50,825 nucleotides of DNA, taken from assembly GCA_945860565.1 (NCBI GenBank), contig CAMAQS010000008.1:1-50825 (forward strand), in the 5' to 3' direction. Positions 8,456 through 17,317 of the stretch are shown here, piece after piece; within the stretch, counting starts at the first letter, position 1, and every line of letters starts with the position of its first letter. This stretch comes from Chitinophaga pinensis (GTDB lineage: Bacteria > Bacteroidota > Bacteroidia > NS11-12g > UBA955). The notes beneath the pieces are model-generated. The model ran no database searches and was not told the origin of the DNA. It saw nothing but the letters and a program-made list of their open reading frames with translations. The translations under genes were made by a program, and so were the position numbers.

Positions 8456-9929
8456 AAAAGTAACAATTGTAGGAGCTGGATTGGGCTCGTTGGCAACCGC
8501 TTTGCGGCTGTCCCACCAAGGATATGCTGTAACAATTTTAGAAAAAGAAGAGAACGCAGGTGGCCGATTAAACATCCTTAAAAAGGACGGATTTACCTTT
8601 GATGTAGGACCTTCGTTTTTTTCAATGAGTTATGAATTTCATGAATTGTTCAACAGTATTAATGAGCCAATTCCTTTTGAACTCAATGAACTGAATCCAT
8701 TGTATACTGTAAATATTGCGGGGTCTAATCGTGTGTTTCAAATTTATAAAGATTTGGACAAGCTAGCAAAGGAATTTGAAGGCATAGAAGATGATTTTGA
8801 GCGCAAAGTCAGAAATTATTTGAAAGGCGCAAAAGAGATTTTTCACGATACCGAATATCGGGTAGTAAAGAAAAATTTTGATTCTATAATCGGTTTTATT
8901 CGCTCTATGGCCACCGTTCCATTAAAGCACCTTCCCAAATTATTCCGCACTTTTTGGCAAGAATTGGAAAGACATTTTGATTCAGAAGAAGTAAAAATCA
9001 TTTTCTCTTTGGTTGCATTTTTCTTGGGAGCCACTCCTTTTAATACGCCTTCGGTTTATAATTTATTGAATTATACAGAATTACAACACGATGGATATTG
9101 GAATGTAAAAGGAGGTATGTATAAAATTGTAGAAGGGATATTGCCAATTTTAGCGAAAAAAGGTGTTGTCATTCAATACAATACAGAAATTGTGAAAGTG
9201 GTTGTTTCTAAAAAGCAATTAACCGCTGTTGTAGATCAAGATGGAACTGTTTATGAATCCGATATTTTTGTGATAAATGCAGATGCAGCCTGGTTTAGAG
9301 GTAAATTCTTAAATCGTAAAAAGTTTACAGAAGAAAAATTGGATGCCATGGAATGGACTTTAGCCCCTTTTACCATTTATTTGGGTGTAAAAGGAACTAT
9401 TCCAGGAATTCACCACCATAATTATTTCTTGGGCGATAATTTTAGAGACTACGCCGATACTATTTTTAGAAGCTCAGTGGCCCCTAAAAAACCATATTAT
9501 TATGTAAATGTGGCCAGTAAAAGCAATCCAGATTGCGCGCCTGAAAATTGTGAAAACTTGTTTATATTGTGTCCTGTTCCAGATTTAAGGGTAAAGCCCA
9601 ATTGGGATGATGCAGAAACGCTGGCAACAGAAATCATTGCCGATTTATCTGAAAGAGTAGGTTACGATATCACAAACAATTTAATGACTAAAACTGTTTA
9701 TACTCCGGTGGATTGGCAGAAAATGTTTAATTTGTATAAAGGAAGTGGATTGGGATTGGCACATGGGTTGAATCAAATTGGTGCATTCCGCCCATCCAAC
9801 AAAGACGAAGAATTATCCAACCTTTATTATGTAGGGGCAAGTACAGTACCTGGAACTGGTCTACCTATAGTTGTAATAGGATCAAAATTAGTAACAGAAA
9901 GAATTAATCATGAGCATTCAATTATTTGA
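8445..9929 (+). CDS. crtI: Phytoene desaturase
   Basis: 494 residues from the ATG at 8445; a longer frame from 8370 only extends into crtZ. The N-terminus is an FAD-binding Rossmann fold (VTIVGAGLGSLATALRLS, then ENAGGR). The C-terminus has YYVGASTVPGTGLPIVVIG, the CrtI-family signature. CrtI performs four desaturations of phytoene to lycopene at the membrane. It overlaps crtZ by 11 bases and crtB by 20 bases. A paralogue (crtD) lies at 15386-16849. Confidence 0.95.
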   Translation: MTNKKVTIVGAGLGSLATALRLSHQGYAVTILEKEENAGGRLNILKKDGFTFDVGPSFFSMSYEFHELFNSINEPIPFELNELNPLYTVNIAGSNRVFQIYKDLDKLAKEFEGIEDDFERKVRNYLKGAKEIFHDTEYRVVKKNFDSIIGFIRSMATVPLKHLPKLFRTFWQELERHFDSEEVKIIFSLVAFFLGATPFNTPSVYNLLNYTELQHDGYWNVKGGMYKIVEGILPILAKKGVVIQYNTEIVKVVVSKKQLTAVVDQDGTVYESDIFVINADAAWFRGKFLNRKKFTEEKLDAMEWTLAPFTIYLGVKGTIPGIHHHNYFLGDNFRDYADTIFRSSVAPKKPYYYVNVASKSNPDCAPENCENLFILCPVPDLRVKPNWDDAETLATEIIADLSERVGYDITNNLMTKTVYTPVDWQKMFNLYKGSGLGLAHGLNQIGAFRPSNKDEELSNLYYVGASTVPGTGLPIVVIGSKLVTERINHEHSII

Positions 9930-10749
9930 TAAAACATCCAAAGAAATAAGTAAAAGAATCTCTTTAAATTATTCTACAAGTTTTTCTTTGGGAATCAAAT
10001 TGCTATCGAAAGATTTTCGATGGGCCGTTTTTGCAACTTACGGATTTGTAAGATTGGCTGATGAAATTGTGGATACATTTCACGGATACAATAAAGCCAG
10101 AATGTTGTCCGATTTTAAATTTCAAACCTATCAAGCAATTGAAGAGGGAATTAGTATAAATCCAGTATTACATGCTTTTCAAATGGCAGCAAATCAATTT
10201 GGAATAGGCCGCGATTTAATAGAGCCATTTTTCCAAAGTATGGAACAAGATTTGAAGAAAAGCACCCACGATATCTCCTCTTATAACGAATACATCTACG
10301 GTAGTGCGGAGGTAGTTGGTCTAATGTGCTTGAGAATCTTTTGTAAAGGAAATGAGCAAGAATACCTAAAATTGTTGCCTGCCGCACGCAGTTTAGGTGC
10401 AGCTTTTCAAAAAGTGAATTTTTTGAGGGACATTAAAAGCGACATAGAGGAAAGAGGAAGGGTTTATTTTCCAGGAGTAAACTTTGAATATTTTACCGAT
10501 GAAGATAAAATGACCATCATTGAAGACGTGAAATTGGACTTCGAAAAAGCACTAATTGGCATAAAACAACTTCCTTTGGGATGTAGATTGGGCGTTTATA
10601 CTGCTTACATTTACTATCTTAAATTATTGGAAAAAATTGAACGAACAACTGCCACGGAAATAATGAACAAGAGAATTCGCATTCGCAACTCTCAAAAGAT
10701 TGTTTTGTTGGCCGAAAGTTATGTTCGGGAAAAGTGGATGTCTGCTTAA
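9910..10749 (+). CDS. crtB: Phytoene synthase
   Basis: 279 residues of the squalene/phytoene synthase family. The two Asp-rich substrate-Mg sites are visible: ADEIVD near residue 52 and FLRDIKSDIEERGRVYFP near residue 175. It condenses two geranylgeranyl diphosphates to phytoene, the first step of the carotenoid pathway. The start lies inside the end of crtI (20-base overlap). Its TAA shares the tetranucleotide TTAA with the stop of convergent radA. Confidence 0.96.
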   Translation: MSIQLFDKTSKEISKRISLNYSTSFSLGIKLLSKDFRWAVFATYGFVRLADEIVDTFHGYNKARMLSDFKFQTYQAIEEGISINPVLHAFQMAANQFGIGRDLIEPFFQSMEQDLKKSTHDISSYNEYIYGSAEVVGLMCLRIFCKGNEQEYLKLLPAARSLGAAFQKVNFLRDIKSDIEERGRVYFPGVNFEYFTDEDKMTIIEDVKLDFEKALIGIKQLPLGCRLGVYTAYIYYLKLLEKIERTTATEIMNKRIRIRNSQKIVLLAESYVREKWMSA

Positions 10750-12101
10750 CCAAATAACCATCCAAAAACTTCATCCACCTTGCCAAATGCATGAATCTTT
10801 AGTTTGCGGTTAGGGTCTTCTGGGATTTTGTTGTATTTAGAAACTATCATATCTGTAAATCCTAATTTTTCAGCTTCGGTAATGCGCTGTTCTATTCTTT
10901 GAACGGCTCTCACTTCACCAGATAAACCAACCTCCCCAGAAAATACAAAACCTTGTGGTATGGCAAAACCTTGGTAGCTGCTCATTATTGCTGTCATTAA
11001 TGGCAAATCCAAAGCTGGATCTTCTAATCGCAATCCACCAGCAAGATTCACGAATACATCGGATTGACCCAACCTAAATCCACACCGTTTTTCCAATACC
11101 GCCAATAACATATTTAATCTACGCAGATCAAATCCTGTGGCAGAACGTTGTGGCATTCCATAAACGGCTGAACTAACCAATGCTTGTACTTCTAATAAAA
11201 GGGGTCTTATGCCTTCTAATACGCATCCTATTCCGATTCCACTAAGGGGCTCATCTCTTTGTGCGAGCCAAATTTCTGATGGGTTTTTTACAGGTACCAA
11301 TCCGGAACCTTGCATTTCATAAATCCCCATTTCTTGGGTGCTACCAAATCTATTTTTTAGAGTGCGCAATATTCTATAAACATGATGGCGGTCCCCTTCA
11401 AACTGCAAAACAGTATCTACCATGTGTTCTAACAATTTAGGTCCGGCAATGGCCCCGTCCTTGGTAATATGTCCTATTAGAAAAACCGGCGTATTTGTTT
11501 CTTTTGCAAATTGCAAAAGTTTTCCTGTACACTCCCTAATTTGAGAAATACTTCCGGGACTTGCTTCTAAAACGTCTGAATACAACGTTTGAATCGAATC
11601 TACTATTAATATTTCTGGTGGTTCTTTGGCTACAATATCTAAAATATTCTCAAGCATTGTTTCGGTAAGAACCCTGCATTGGCTATTTTGAATTCCTATA
11701 CGTTCTGCGCGCAGTTTTATTTGGGATTCACTTTCTTCACCACTAACATATAAAACGTCAGAATTCATCTGTAATGCCATTTGCAAGAGCAATGTACTTT
11801 TCCCTATTCCAGGTTCTCCTCCCAATAAAACAACTGCTCCTGGAACCAATCCTCCTCCTAAAACCAAGTTTAACTCACTGTCAGATATTGGTTTTTTTTC
11901 AAATCCTTCTGGTGATATTTCGTGTATTAAGGTTGCAGAAACCAATTTTCTGGTAGATTTTTTCCATGCATTTACAGAATTTGTGGCCTTAATCTCCTCG
12001 GCAAAGGTATTCCACTCTTCACAACCCGGACATTTTCCTATCCATTTTGAACTTTCAAATCCACATGAGCGGCAGAAAAAAGCAGATTTTGTTTTGGCCA
12101 T
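10746..12101 (-). CDS. radA: DNA repair protein RadA (Sms)
   Basis: 451 residues. An N-terminal zinc finger (C10, C13, C24, C27), a RecA-like ATPase with Walker A GGEPGIGKST, the RadA-specific KNRFGS motif and a C-terminal Lon-protease-like domain (AGGLRLEDPALDLPLMTAI) are all present. RadA promotes branch migration of recombination intermediates. It is monocistronic. A TAATTTG box (12106-12112, minus strand) sits four bases before the ATG, so the mRNA may be leaderless. Confidence 0.97.
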   Translation of the reverse strand: MAKTKSAFFCRSCGFESSKWIGKCPGCEEWNTFAEEIKATNSVNAWKKSTRKLVSATLIHEISPEGFEKKPISDSELNLVLGGGLVPGAVVLLGGEPGIGKSTLLLQMALQMNSDVLYVSGEESESQIKLRAERIGIQNSQCRVLTETMLENILDIVAKEPPEILIVDSIQTLYSDVLEASPGSISQIRECTGKLLQFAKETNTPVFLIGHITKDGAIAGPKLLEHMVDTVLQFEGDRHHVYRILRTLKNRFGSTQEMGIYEMQGSGLVPVKNPSEIWLAQRDEPLSGIGIGCVLEGIRPLLLEVQALVSSAVYGMPQRSATGFDLRRLNMLLAVLEKRCGFRLGQSDVFVNLAGGLRLEDPALDLPLMTAIMSSYQGFAIPQGFVFSGEVGLSGEVRAVQRIEQRITEAEKLGFTDMIVSKYNKIPEDPNRKLKIHAFGKVDEVFGWLFG

Positions 12102-12179
12102 AGTACAAATTACATCAGTTTCATCGGAAATTCCTTTAGATTCTTTCTAAATAATTTTCTTTTTGTTCAGCAAGTGTCT

Positions 12180-12187
12180 TAAATTTG
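12180..12187 (+). promoter_or_regulatory. -7 box TAAATTTG upstream of the Nfu gene
   Basis: Exact match to the Bacteroidota -7 consensus TAnnTTTG, ending five bases before the ATG. No TTG -33 element lies at the standard 17-23 base distance. Transcription would begin at or close to the start codon. Confidence 0.5.
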
Positions 12188-12192
12188 TGGTT

Positions 12193-12762
12193 ATGGAAAA
12201 GAACATCAACGACATCGTCACCGTATATTCTGAAGCTACACCCAATCCTGAAAGCATGAAGTTCGTGGCAAATAGAATGTTGCTGGCTAATGACAGTGCC
12301 GATTTTAGGAATAAAGCCGCTGCAGAAAGTAGTCTTTTAGCCAAAGCGTTGTTTGAAATGTCTTTTGTTCAAGGAGTGTTTATCATGAATAATTTTGTGA
12401 GTATTACAAAAAATAGCGATTATGAGTGGTTTGACCTTATTCCTGATTTGAGAAACTTTTTTATTGAATGGATAGAAGATGGAAAAGAAATCGTATCCCC
12501 CAAAAAAGAATTAAGCTCAGAAGAAGAAACCGTTATTGAGCGTAAAATAAAGCAATTATTGGAAGATCATGTGCGTCCTGCCGTTGAAATGGATGGTGGA
12601 GCCATTGATTTTAAAAGCTTTAAGGATGGGATTGTTACAGTACAATTAAAAGGCAGTTGCAGTGGTTGTCCATCATCTACAATGACTTTAAAATCGGGGA
12701 TTGAAAATTTATTGAAGCGCATGGTTCCTGAAGTGGAATCTGTAGAAGCAGAAAGTGTTTAA
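12193..12762 (+). CDS. NifU/Nfu-type iron-sulfur scaffold protein
   Basis: 189 residues from the ATG at 12193. The N-terminal Nfu_N domain (TPNPESMKFV) is followed by a NifU C-terminal domain with VRPAVEMDGG and the cluster-binding pair C156/C159 in CSGCPSS. Such proteins carry a Fe-S cluster and pass it to client enzymes. This fits with HscA at 33.5 kb and with the radical-SAM clients MtaB and QueE in the window. A frame beginning at 12163 extends into the promoter box and was not used. Confidence 0.93.
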   Translation: MEKNINDIVTVYSEATPNPESMKFVANRMLLANDSADFRNKAAAESSLLAKALFEMSFVQGVFIMNNFVSITKNSDYEWFDLIPDLRNFFIEWIEDGKEIVSPKKELSSEEETVIERKIKQLLEDHVRPAVEMDGGAIDFKSFKDGIVTVQLKGSCSGCPSSTMTLKSGIENLLKRMVPEVESVEAESV

Positions 12763-12795
12763 TACTTTACATTAAAGCACTCAAGTTCTTTGTGA

Positions 12796-12829
12796 TTGTT
12801 GTTTTTTTAACAACAAAAGAGCATATTTG
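12796..12829 (+). promoter_or_regulatory. Promoter of the acyl-CoA synthetase gene with embedded palindrome
   Basis: TTG (12799-12801), 20 bases, then CATATTTG (12822-12829) resembles the Bacteroidota promoter with one mismatch in the -7 box. The -33 TTG lies inside a perfect inverted repeat, TTGTTGTT (12796-12803), T5 loop, AACAACAA (12809-12816). The hairpin is not followed by a T-run, so it is more likely a regulator-binding site than a terminator. Confidence 0.5.
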
Positions 12830-12850
12830 TCGACTTATTACTGTTTATAC

Positions 12851-14767
12851 ATGACAAATAACGCAGAGCAAAGAATGAAAAATGATCCTGGGTTTAAATC
12901 CCTCCATCATTTTTTTTTAAATTCAGCACACAACATACACAATCCAGATCACACGTATCTTATTCAAAAAATTGAAGGTAATTGGAAAGAATTTTCCTAC
13001 CGTTATTTATTGAATGAAATAGATAAAGTAACCGCTTTTTTTATGCAAAGTGGCCTTAATAGAGGCGATCGCGTTGCAATATTGTTAGAAAATTGTCCGG
13101 AATATTACATCATTGATCAATCTTTGCAAAAATTGGGTTTGGTTAATGTTTCTATTTATCCAACCCTAACTCCGGAAGAAACTAAATTTATTTTAAATGA
13201 TTCTGGATCAAGGATGTTGTTTGTAGGCAATCCATTTTTGCTAAAAAAGTTTCAAAAGGTAGAAAGTGAATGCCCAACCGTGCAAAAAGTTATCTTTATG
13301 CCTTCAGACAAGGAAGAAGGCGGATTGGTCATAAATTATACCACCTTAATATATCAGGGTGAAGCTGTTTTCCCTCAATTTAAAGATTCTATTGAAGAAC
13401 GGTTCTCACAAATTGAAAAATCCGATTTGGCAACACTCATTTATACCAGCGGAACCACAGGCGTTCCCAAGGGTGCTATGTTGACACATTACAATTTCAT
13501 GAGCAATTGCTACGATGCGAAAGAACTCTGTAATGCCATTGACGAAACCGATTTGTACCTGTCTTTTTTGCCTTTGAGTCACGTGTTTGAACGCATGGCC
13601 ACCATGTATTTAAGTACTTGGGTTGGGGCATCGGTTGCTTTTTCTGAAGGCATAGAAAAGGTAGCCGCAAATATCATGGAAATAAGACCCACGGTTATGG
13701 CAACAGTTCCGAGGTTATTGGAAAGAATTCATGAAAAAGTGGTAAAAAATGCCACTGCTGGTGGAGGAATTAAAGCCAAAATATTTAATTGGGCCATTTC
13801 TGTAGGTGAGGATTTAAGAGAAACAAAAGATGCTGGCAAAAGTATTGGTCCGGTGTTAGCTTTGAAAGGCAAAATTGCTGAAAAATTGGTTTTTAGTAAA
13901 ATCAAAGCCAAAATGGGTGGACGCATGAAAATGTTCGTTTCTGGTGGCGGTGCTTTGCCCCAACATGTAGGAGAGTTTTTTGCCAATTTGGGATTAAAGG
14001 TTCAAGAGGGGTATGGGTTAACTGAAACATCTCCATTTGTTACCGTAAATGAATTTCATCGACAATTATACGGCACAGTAGGCCGAGTTGCTCCTAGACA
14101 ATTTGTGGCCATTCAAAATATTGAAACTTTAGAAATTATAGCTATACAGAACTTTGACGACTTCAATGAAAATTATGGCAGTGAGGAAGGTGAAATTTTG
14201 ACCAAAGGACCAAATGTTATGCTTGGATATTGGCAGAATGAAAGCGAAACTCAAAAAGTTTTTGACCAAGATGGGTGGTTTCATACCGGAGACATCGGAC
14301 GTTTTGATAGAGGCTATTTGAAAATCACAGATAGGCTAAAAAACATGTTAAAAACCTCTTTAGGGAAAAATATCTATCCAACACAAATAGAGAACGTTTA
14401 CCTTAAAAGTCCGAGAATTGATCAGGTTTTTATCATTGGGGATAAACGCGAATATCTAACGGCCATCATAGTGCCAAGTGCAGATGCACTCGCTGAAGAA
14501 TTGCCAAATAGGGCAGAAGTGTTGAAACAAGATGGGATTTTTATTAATGACCCTGAAATTGAAACATGGATTGCACAAGATGCAAAAAAATTGGGCATGG
14601 GAATGGCCAAGTTTGAACGTATCAGGGACTTTTTAGTAAAAAGGGAACCATTTAGCGTTGAAAGCGGGGAAATGACCATCTCATTAAAAGTGAAACGTAA
14701 GGTAGTGCACGATCGATACGAAAAAGAAATTGATGAAATGTATGCCCGCCAGGATTGTCCGCTTTAA
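12851..14767 (+). CDS. Long-chain fatty acid--CoA ligase (AMP-forming)
   Basis: 638 residues from the ATG at 12851; the longer TTG start at 12827 would overlap the promoter. ANL-superfamily motifs are in order: P-loop IYTSGTTGVPKGAML, GYGLTETSP, GWFHTGDIG and KITDRLKNMLKTSLGKNIYP. It activates fatty acids to acyl-AMP and then acyl-CoA for beta-oxidation or lipid synthesis. The large size and the KTSLGKNIYP hinge resemble bacterial FadD15-like long-chain enzymes. It is monocistronic, and its TAA shares TTAA with the stop of cruF. Confidence 0.93.
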   Translation: MTNNAEQRMKNDPGFKSLHHFFLNSAHNIHNPDHTYLIQKIEGNWKEFSYRYLLNEIDKVTAFFMQSGLNRGDRVAILLENCPEYYIIDQSLQKLGLVNVSIYPTLTPEETKFILNDSGSRMLFVGNPFLLKKFQKVESECPTVQKVIFMPSDKEEGGLVINYTTLIYQGEAVFPQFKDSIEERFSQIEKSDLATLIYTSGTTGVPKGAMLTHYNFMSNCYDAKELCNAIDETDLYLSFLPLSHVFERMATMYLSTWVGASVAFSEGIEKVAANIMEIRPTVMATVPRLLERIHEKVVKNATAGGGIKAKIFNWAISVGEDLRETKDAGKSIGPVLALKGKIAEKLVFSKIKAKMGGRMKMFVSGGGALPQHVGEFFANLGLKVQEGYGLTETSPFVTVNEFHRQLYGTVGRVAPRQFVAIQNIETLEIIAIQNFDDFNENYGSEEGEILTKGPNVMLGYWQNESETQKVFDQDGWFHTGDIGRFDRGYLKITDRLKNMLKTSLGKNIYPTQIENVYLKSPRIDQVFIIGDKREYLTAIIVPSADALAEELPNRAEVLKQDGIFINDPEIETWIAQDAKKLGMGMAKFERIRDFLVKREPFSVESGEMTISLKVKRKVVHDRYEKEIDEMYARQDCPL

Positions 14768-15405
14768 AATCCAAGCTGAATAAGTATGTAAAGTCCTACA
14801 AAAAACAGCAGTTGAATCACATATAGGGAAGAAGCAATCTTGTTTTTTGTGGGTTTTGCCATGTAATTGTATAGTCTATGAAAGATTAAGGCTATTACAA
14901 ACCAAGCAATATAGTTTTGAAGCGGCACTGAATGTGATTTCCAATCCCAAAAGTCATATTTCATGGCAACTGGTTCTAAGAAAAAATCATATATGGTCAT
15001 AAGCAGGGCACCAATTCCAGCTGCTACCCAAGGATTTTTTACCCGACCCACCAAAATATTGGAACTGTAATAAATCATTGCGGCCCAATTAAGTCCTATT
15101 AAATAAGGTACATCCAACCATTTGGCTCCAAATGTTTTACCGTACGAATAATCGCCAAATATGAGTTTGGTTTGGACCCCTGCGAGCTCAACAAAAAAAC
15201 CTAAAATTCCAATAATAAGAAGAATGCTTATTTCTGGAAAACTCCACTTTTTGGAAAATACAAGTGCAAGTAAAAACGAGACAATTAAGTTGTAAGGAGT
15301 AAGTTTTAGAAACAATGGATTTAATGAGGGAATTGAGAAGCCAATTATCCCAACTGTATAAATAATTGCCAAAATGGCTATAAATCTATTTTCTAGGGTT
15401 TGCAT
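14764..15405 (-). CDS. cruF: Carotenoid 1,2-hydratase, CruF-like (DUF422 family)
   Basis: 213 residues, largely hydrophobic with about six to seven membrane segments. ELAGVQTKLIFGDYSYG and the IYDFFLEPVAMKYDFW stretch are typical of the CruF/DUF422 carotenoid family, which hydrates the psi end of acyclic or monocyclic carotenoids to give a 1'-hydroxyl. It overlaps the preceding crtD by 20 bases, so the two are coupled. With CrtD it would form the 1'-hydroxy-3',4'-didehydro end group found in saproxanthin and myxol. The exact substrate is inferred. Confidence 0.82.
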   Translation of the reverse strand: MQTLENRFIAILAIIYTVGIIGFSIPSLNPLFLKLTPYNLIVSFLLALVFSKKWSFPEISILLIIGILGFFVELAGVQTKLIFGDYSYGKTFGAKWLDVPYLIGLNWAAMIYYSSNILVGRVKNPWVAAGIGALLMTIYDFFLEPVAMKYDFWDWKSHSVPLQNYIAWFVIALIFHRLYNYMAKPTKNKIASSLYVIQLLFFVGLYILIQLGF

Positions 15406-16849
15406 TTGGTGTTATTTTATTTACAATTTGAGCACTAAGCAAGCATAAAGGAATTCCTCCACCTGGATGAACACTGCCGCCGCAAAAGTATAGATTATTT
15501 ATTTTGGAAGAAAAATTTGCTTGCCTAAAGAAAGCAGAGAGTCTATTGTTGCTGCTACTGCCATATAAACTGCCCTTGTCGCTACTTGTTCTGGTTTCAA
15601 TCCGAATGGGGTCTAGATAATCTTCCACTTCAATGAGCTTGGCAATGTCTTCATTCAGCATTTTTGAAAGTTTTTGGAGGATGTTTTTTTTTGCTTGTGC
15701 CCGCAATTCTTCCCATGACTGCCCTTGATTGTGGGGTGCATTTATCATTACGAACCAGTTTTCTCCATAAGATGGAGCATCGGTTTTGATTTTTTTGGAT
15801 GTTATATTAATGTATACAGTAGGATCGTCACATAATGACTTTAAATTGAAGATATGGTTAAATTCATTTTTGTAATCAGCAGAAAAAAAGATGTTGTGGA
15901 CGTCTAATTCTGGAAATGTTTTTTTGATACCCCAATAGAAAATGAGTGCAGAGCTGCTATTCTCGGCTTTTTTTATTTGGGGGGGAAGGGTTTCGTTGAG
16001 TAATTTTTGATATACCACTTTTGCATCGCAATTGGCTATTACAAAATCAGGCGTATAAATATTTTTAGAACTTGTAACGGAGTAAATAACCTTTTCCTTT
16101 TTTTGAATGGATTGAACGGATTCGTTAAACTTGAATTCTACTTTTAGTTTTATGGCTTGTTTGTATAGGATGTCTGCAATGTCGCGCATTCCATTTTCAG
16201 GTAAGTAAGCTCCATGGTGAAATTCTAGGTGTGGTATTACCAGGAGTGTTGCTGGCGCAGAATAGGGATTGGAGCCATTGTATGTTGCATATCTATCAAA
16301 AAACTGTATTAGTTTGGGATTGTCAATTTTAGAGGCAAGTGCATTGTGCATAGTGGTAAACATATTTAAACGCCATAAATTCAAAATGCCCTTAATGCCA
16401 CTTTTCGACAAATAGGTAGACCATTTATGCAAACTATTCTCCAAAAATACAGGTGAGGTGATGTCGTAAATGGATTTTGATTTTTTTAGCAATGCATTTA
16501 TTTTCTCATCAGGTTCATTAAAAAAGACCGAAGCTTCTTTTATAAATTGAGATTGATTTTTACTAACACTAAAATGGGAAGAGTCTGGAAAAAAATAGTT
16601 GCATAAGGTATCTAATTGTTTGTATTTAAATTCAGTTTTAAGATCAGGTTCTAACAAATCAACCACAAATTGTGGCATTGTAAATAAACTTGGACCAGTA
16701 TCAAAGCGGTAATTTCCAATTTGTAAGGCATTCAATTTTCCACCATAAGTTGGACTTGCTTCTAAAACGGTAACTAAATGTCCTTTTTTAGCCATGTGAA
16801 TGGCGCTTGCCAATCCACTAATTCCGCTACCAATTACAATAACCTTCAC
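15386..16849 (-). CDS. crtD: Hydroxycarotenoid 3,4-desaturase, CrtD-like (CrtI family)
   Basis: 487 residues. N-terminal FAD-binding fold (VIVIGSGISGLASAIHMA, then YGGKL) and the C-terminal CrtI signature FCGGSVHPGGGIPLCLLSA. It is a paralogue of crtI. The coupled cruF (20-base overlap) argues for the 3,4-desaturation of a hydroxylated end group instead of phytoene desaturation. The start is a GTG at 16849: the nearby ATG is out of frame, and GTG puts the dinucleotide fold at the N-terminus. A CAACTTTG box (16860-16867, minus strand) lies ten bases upstream. A diapophytoene-type oxidase role is possible but less likely. Confidence 0.82.
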   Translation of the reverse strand: MKVIVIGSGISGLASAIHMAKKGHLVTVLEASPTYGGKLNALQIGNYRFDTGPSLFTMPQFVVDLLEPDLKTEFKYKQLDTLCNYFFPDSSHFSVSKNQSQFIKEASVFFNEPDEKINALLKKSKSIYDITSPVFLENSLHKWSTYLSKSGIKGILNLWRLNMFTTMHNALASKIDNPKLIQFFDRYATYNGSNPYSAPATLLVIPHLEFHHGAYLPENGMRDIADILYKQAIKLKVEFKFNESVQSIQKKEKVIYSVTSSKNIYTPDFVIANCDAKVVYQKLLNETLPPQIKKAENSSSALIFYWGIKKTFPELDVHNIFFSADYKNEFNHIFNLKSLCDDPTVYINITSKKIKTDAPSYGENWFVMINAPHNQGQSWEELRAQAKKNILQKLSKMLNEDIAKLIEVEDYLDPIRIETRTSSDKGSLYGSSSNNRLSAFFRQANFSSKINNLYFCGGSVHPGGGIPLCLLSAQIVNKITPNANPRK

Positions 16850-17001
16850 ATTTTTTTAACAAAGTTGACATAAAAATGTTGAAGTTTTACGTCTAAATAC
16901 TTAGAAATTGTTTTTTTTCATTATGTTTTTTTGGCTTATAGAATTGAATATCAAGTATATGGGTCTTTTTTTAGGAAATATTAAAAAAAAAAATAAAACT
17001 T

Positions 17002-17031
17002 TTGTAGATTGTGAATTTAGTTATAAATTTG
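17002..17031 (+). promoter_or_regulatory. Bacteroidota-type promoter of the 62-residue lipoprotein gene
   Basis: TTG (17002-17004), 19 bases, TAAATTTG (17024-17031): full match to TTG-N17-23-TAnnTTTG. It leaves a leader of about 25 bases before the ATG at 17064, one of the few clear leaders in the window. Confidence 0.8.
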
Positions 17032-17063
17032 CCGCACATTCAATCGAAAAAAAACTAATTAAA

Positions 17064-17252
17064 ATGAAAAAAATCACTTTCGCTTTAGCAGCTTGCGTAG
17101 TATTCGCTTTCGCTGCTTGTGGTAACAACAACACTGAAACTACTAATTCTGATTCTACTGCTGTAGATTCTTCTGCAATGGAACAACCAATGACTACTGA
17201 CACAATGAGTCAAGATTCAACAACTGGTGCTGATTCAGCTACAAAAAAGTAA
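17064..17252 (+). CDS. Small Ser/Thr/Asp-rich lipoprotein, function unknown
   Basis: 62 residues. MKK..FALAACVVFAFAAC is a lipoprotein signal with the lipid-accepting Cys at about residue 19. The mature part is short and of low complexity, with runs of Asn, Thr, Ser and Asp plus several Met, and no recognisable domain. Only the ATG at 17064 fits the promoter at 17002-17031; a longer frame from 16908 starts before it. With its own strong promoter and a strong terminator just downstream it is monocistronic and could be abundant. Similar short tails occur in many Bacteroidota, generally uncharacterised. Confidence 0.8.
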   Translation: MKKITFALAACVVFAFAACGNNNTETTNSDSTAVDSSAMEQPMTTDTMSQDSTTGADSATKK

Positions 17253-17273
17253 TCTTTAACAAGAAAAAATTTT

Positions 17274-17303
17274 AAAGGCACTTGCATAAGTGCCTTTTTT
17301 TTT
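17274..17303 (+). terminator. Intrinsic terminator of the small lipoprotein gene
   Basis: Perfect 10-bp stem AAAGGCACTT (17274-17283), loop GCAT, AAGTGCCTTT (17288-17297), running into nine T (17295-17303). It lies 21 bases after the stop codon. Confidence 0.92.
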
Positions 17304-17312
17304 GCAAATTTG
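17282..17312 (+). promoter_or_regulatory. Promoter overlapping the upstream terminator
   Basis: TTG at 17282-17284, in the loop side of the terminator hairpin, 20 bases, then CAAATTTG at 17305-17312, which ends five bases before the ATG at 17318. The -7 box has one mismatch (C for T). Terminator and promoter share about 22 bases. Confidence 0.55.
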
Positions 17313-17317
17313 TAGTA

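Noticed and set aside
12796-12816. Palindrome after the Nfu gene as an intrinsic terminator
   Set aside because: The stem is only A/T-G pairs and is followed by AAGAG, not a T-run, on the plus strand.
16908-17063. N-terminal extension of the 62-residue lipoprotein
   Set aside because: It starts upstream of the consensus promoter, and the lipoprotein signal begins at 17064.
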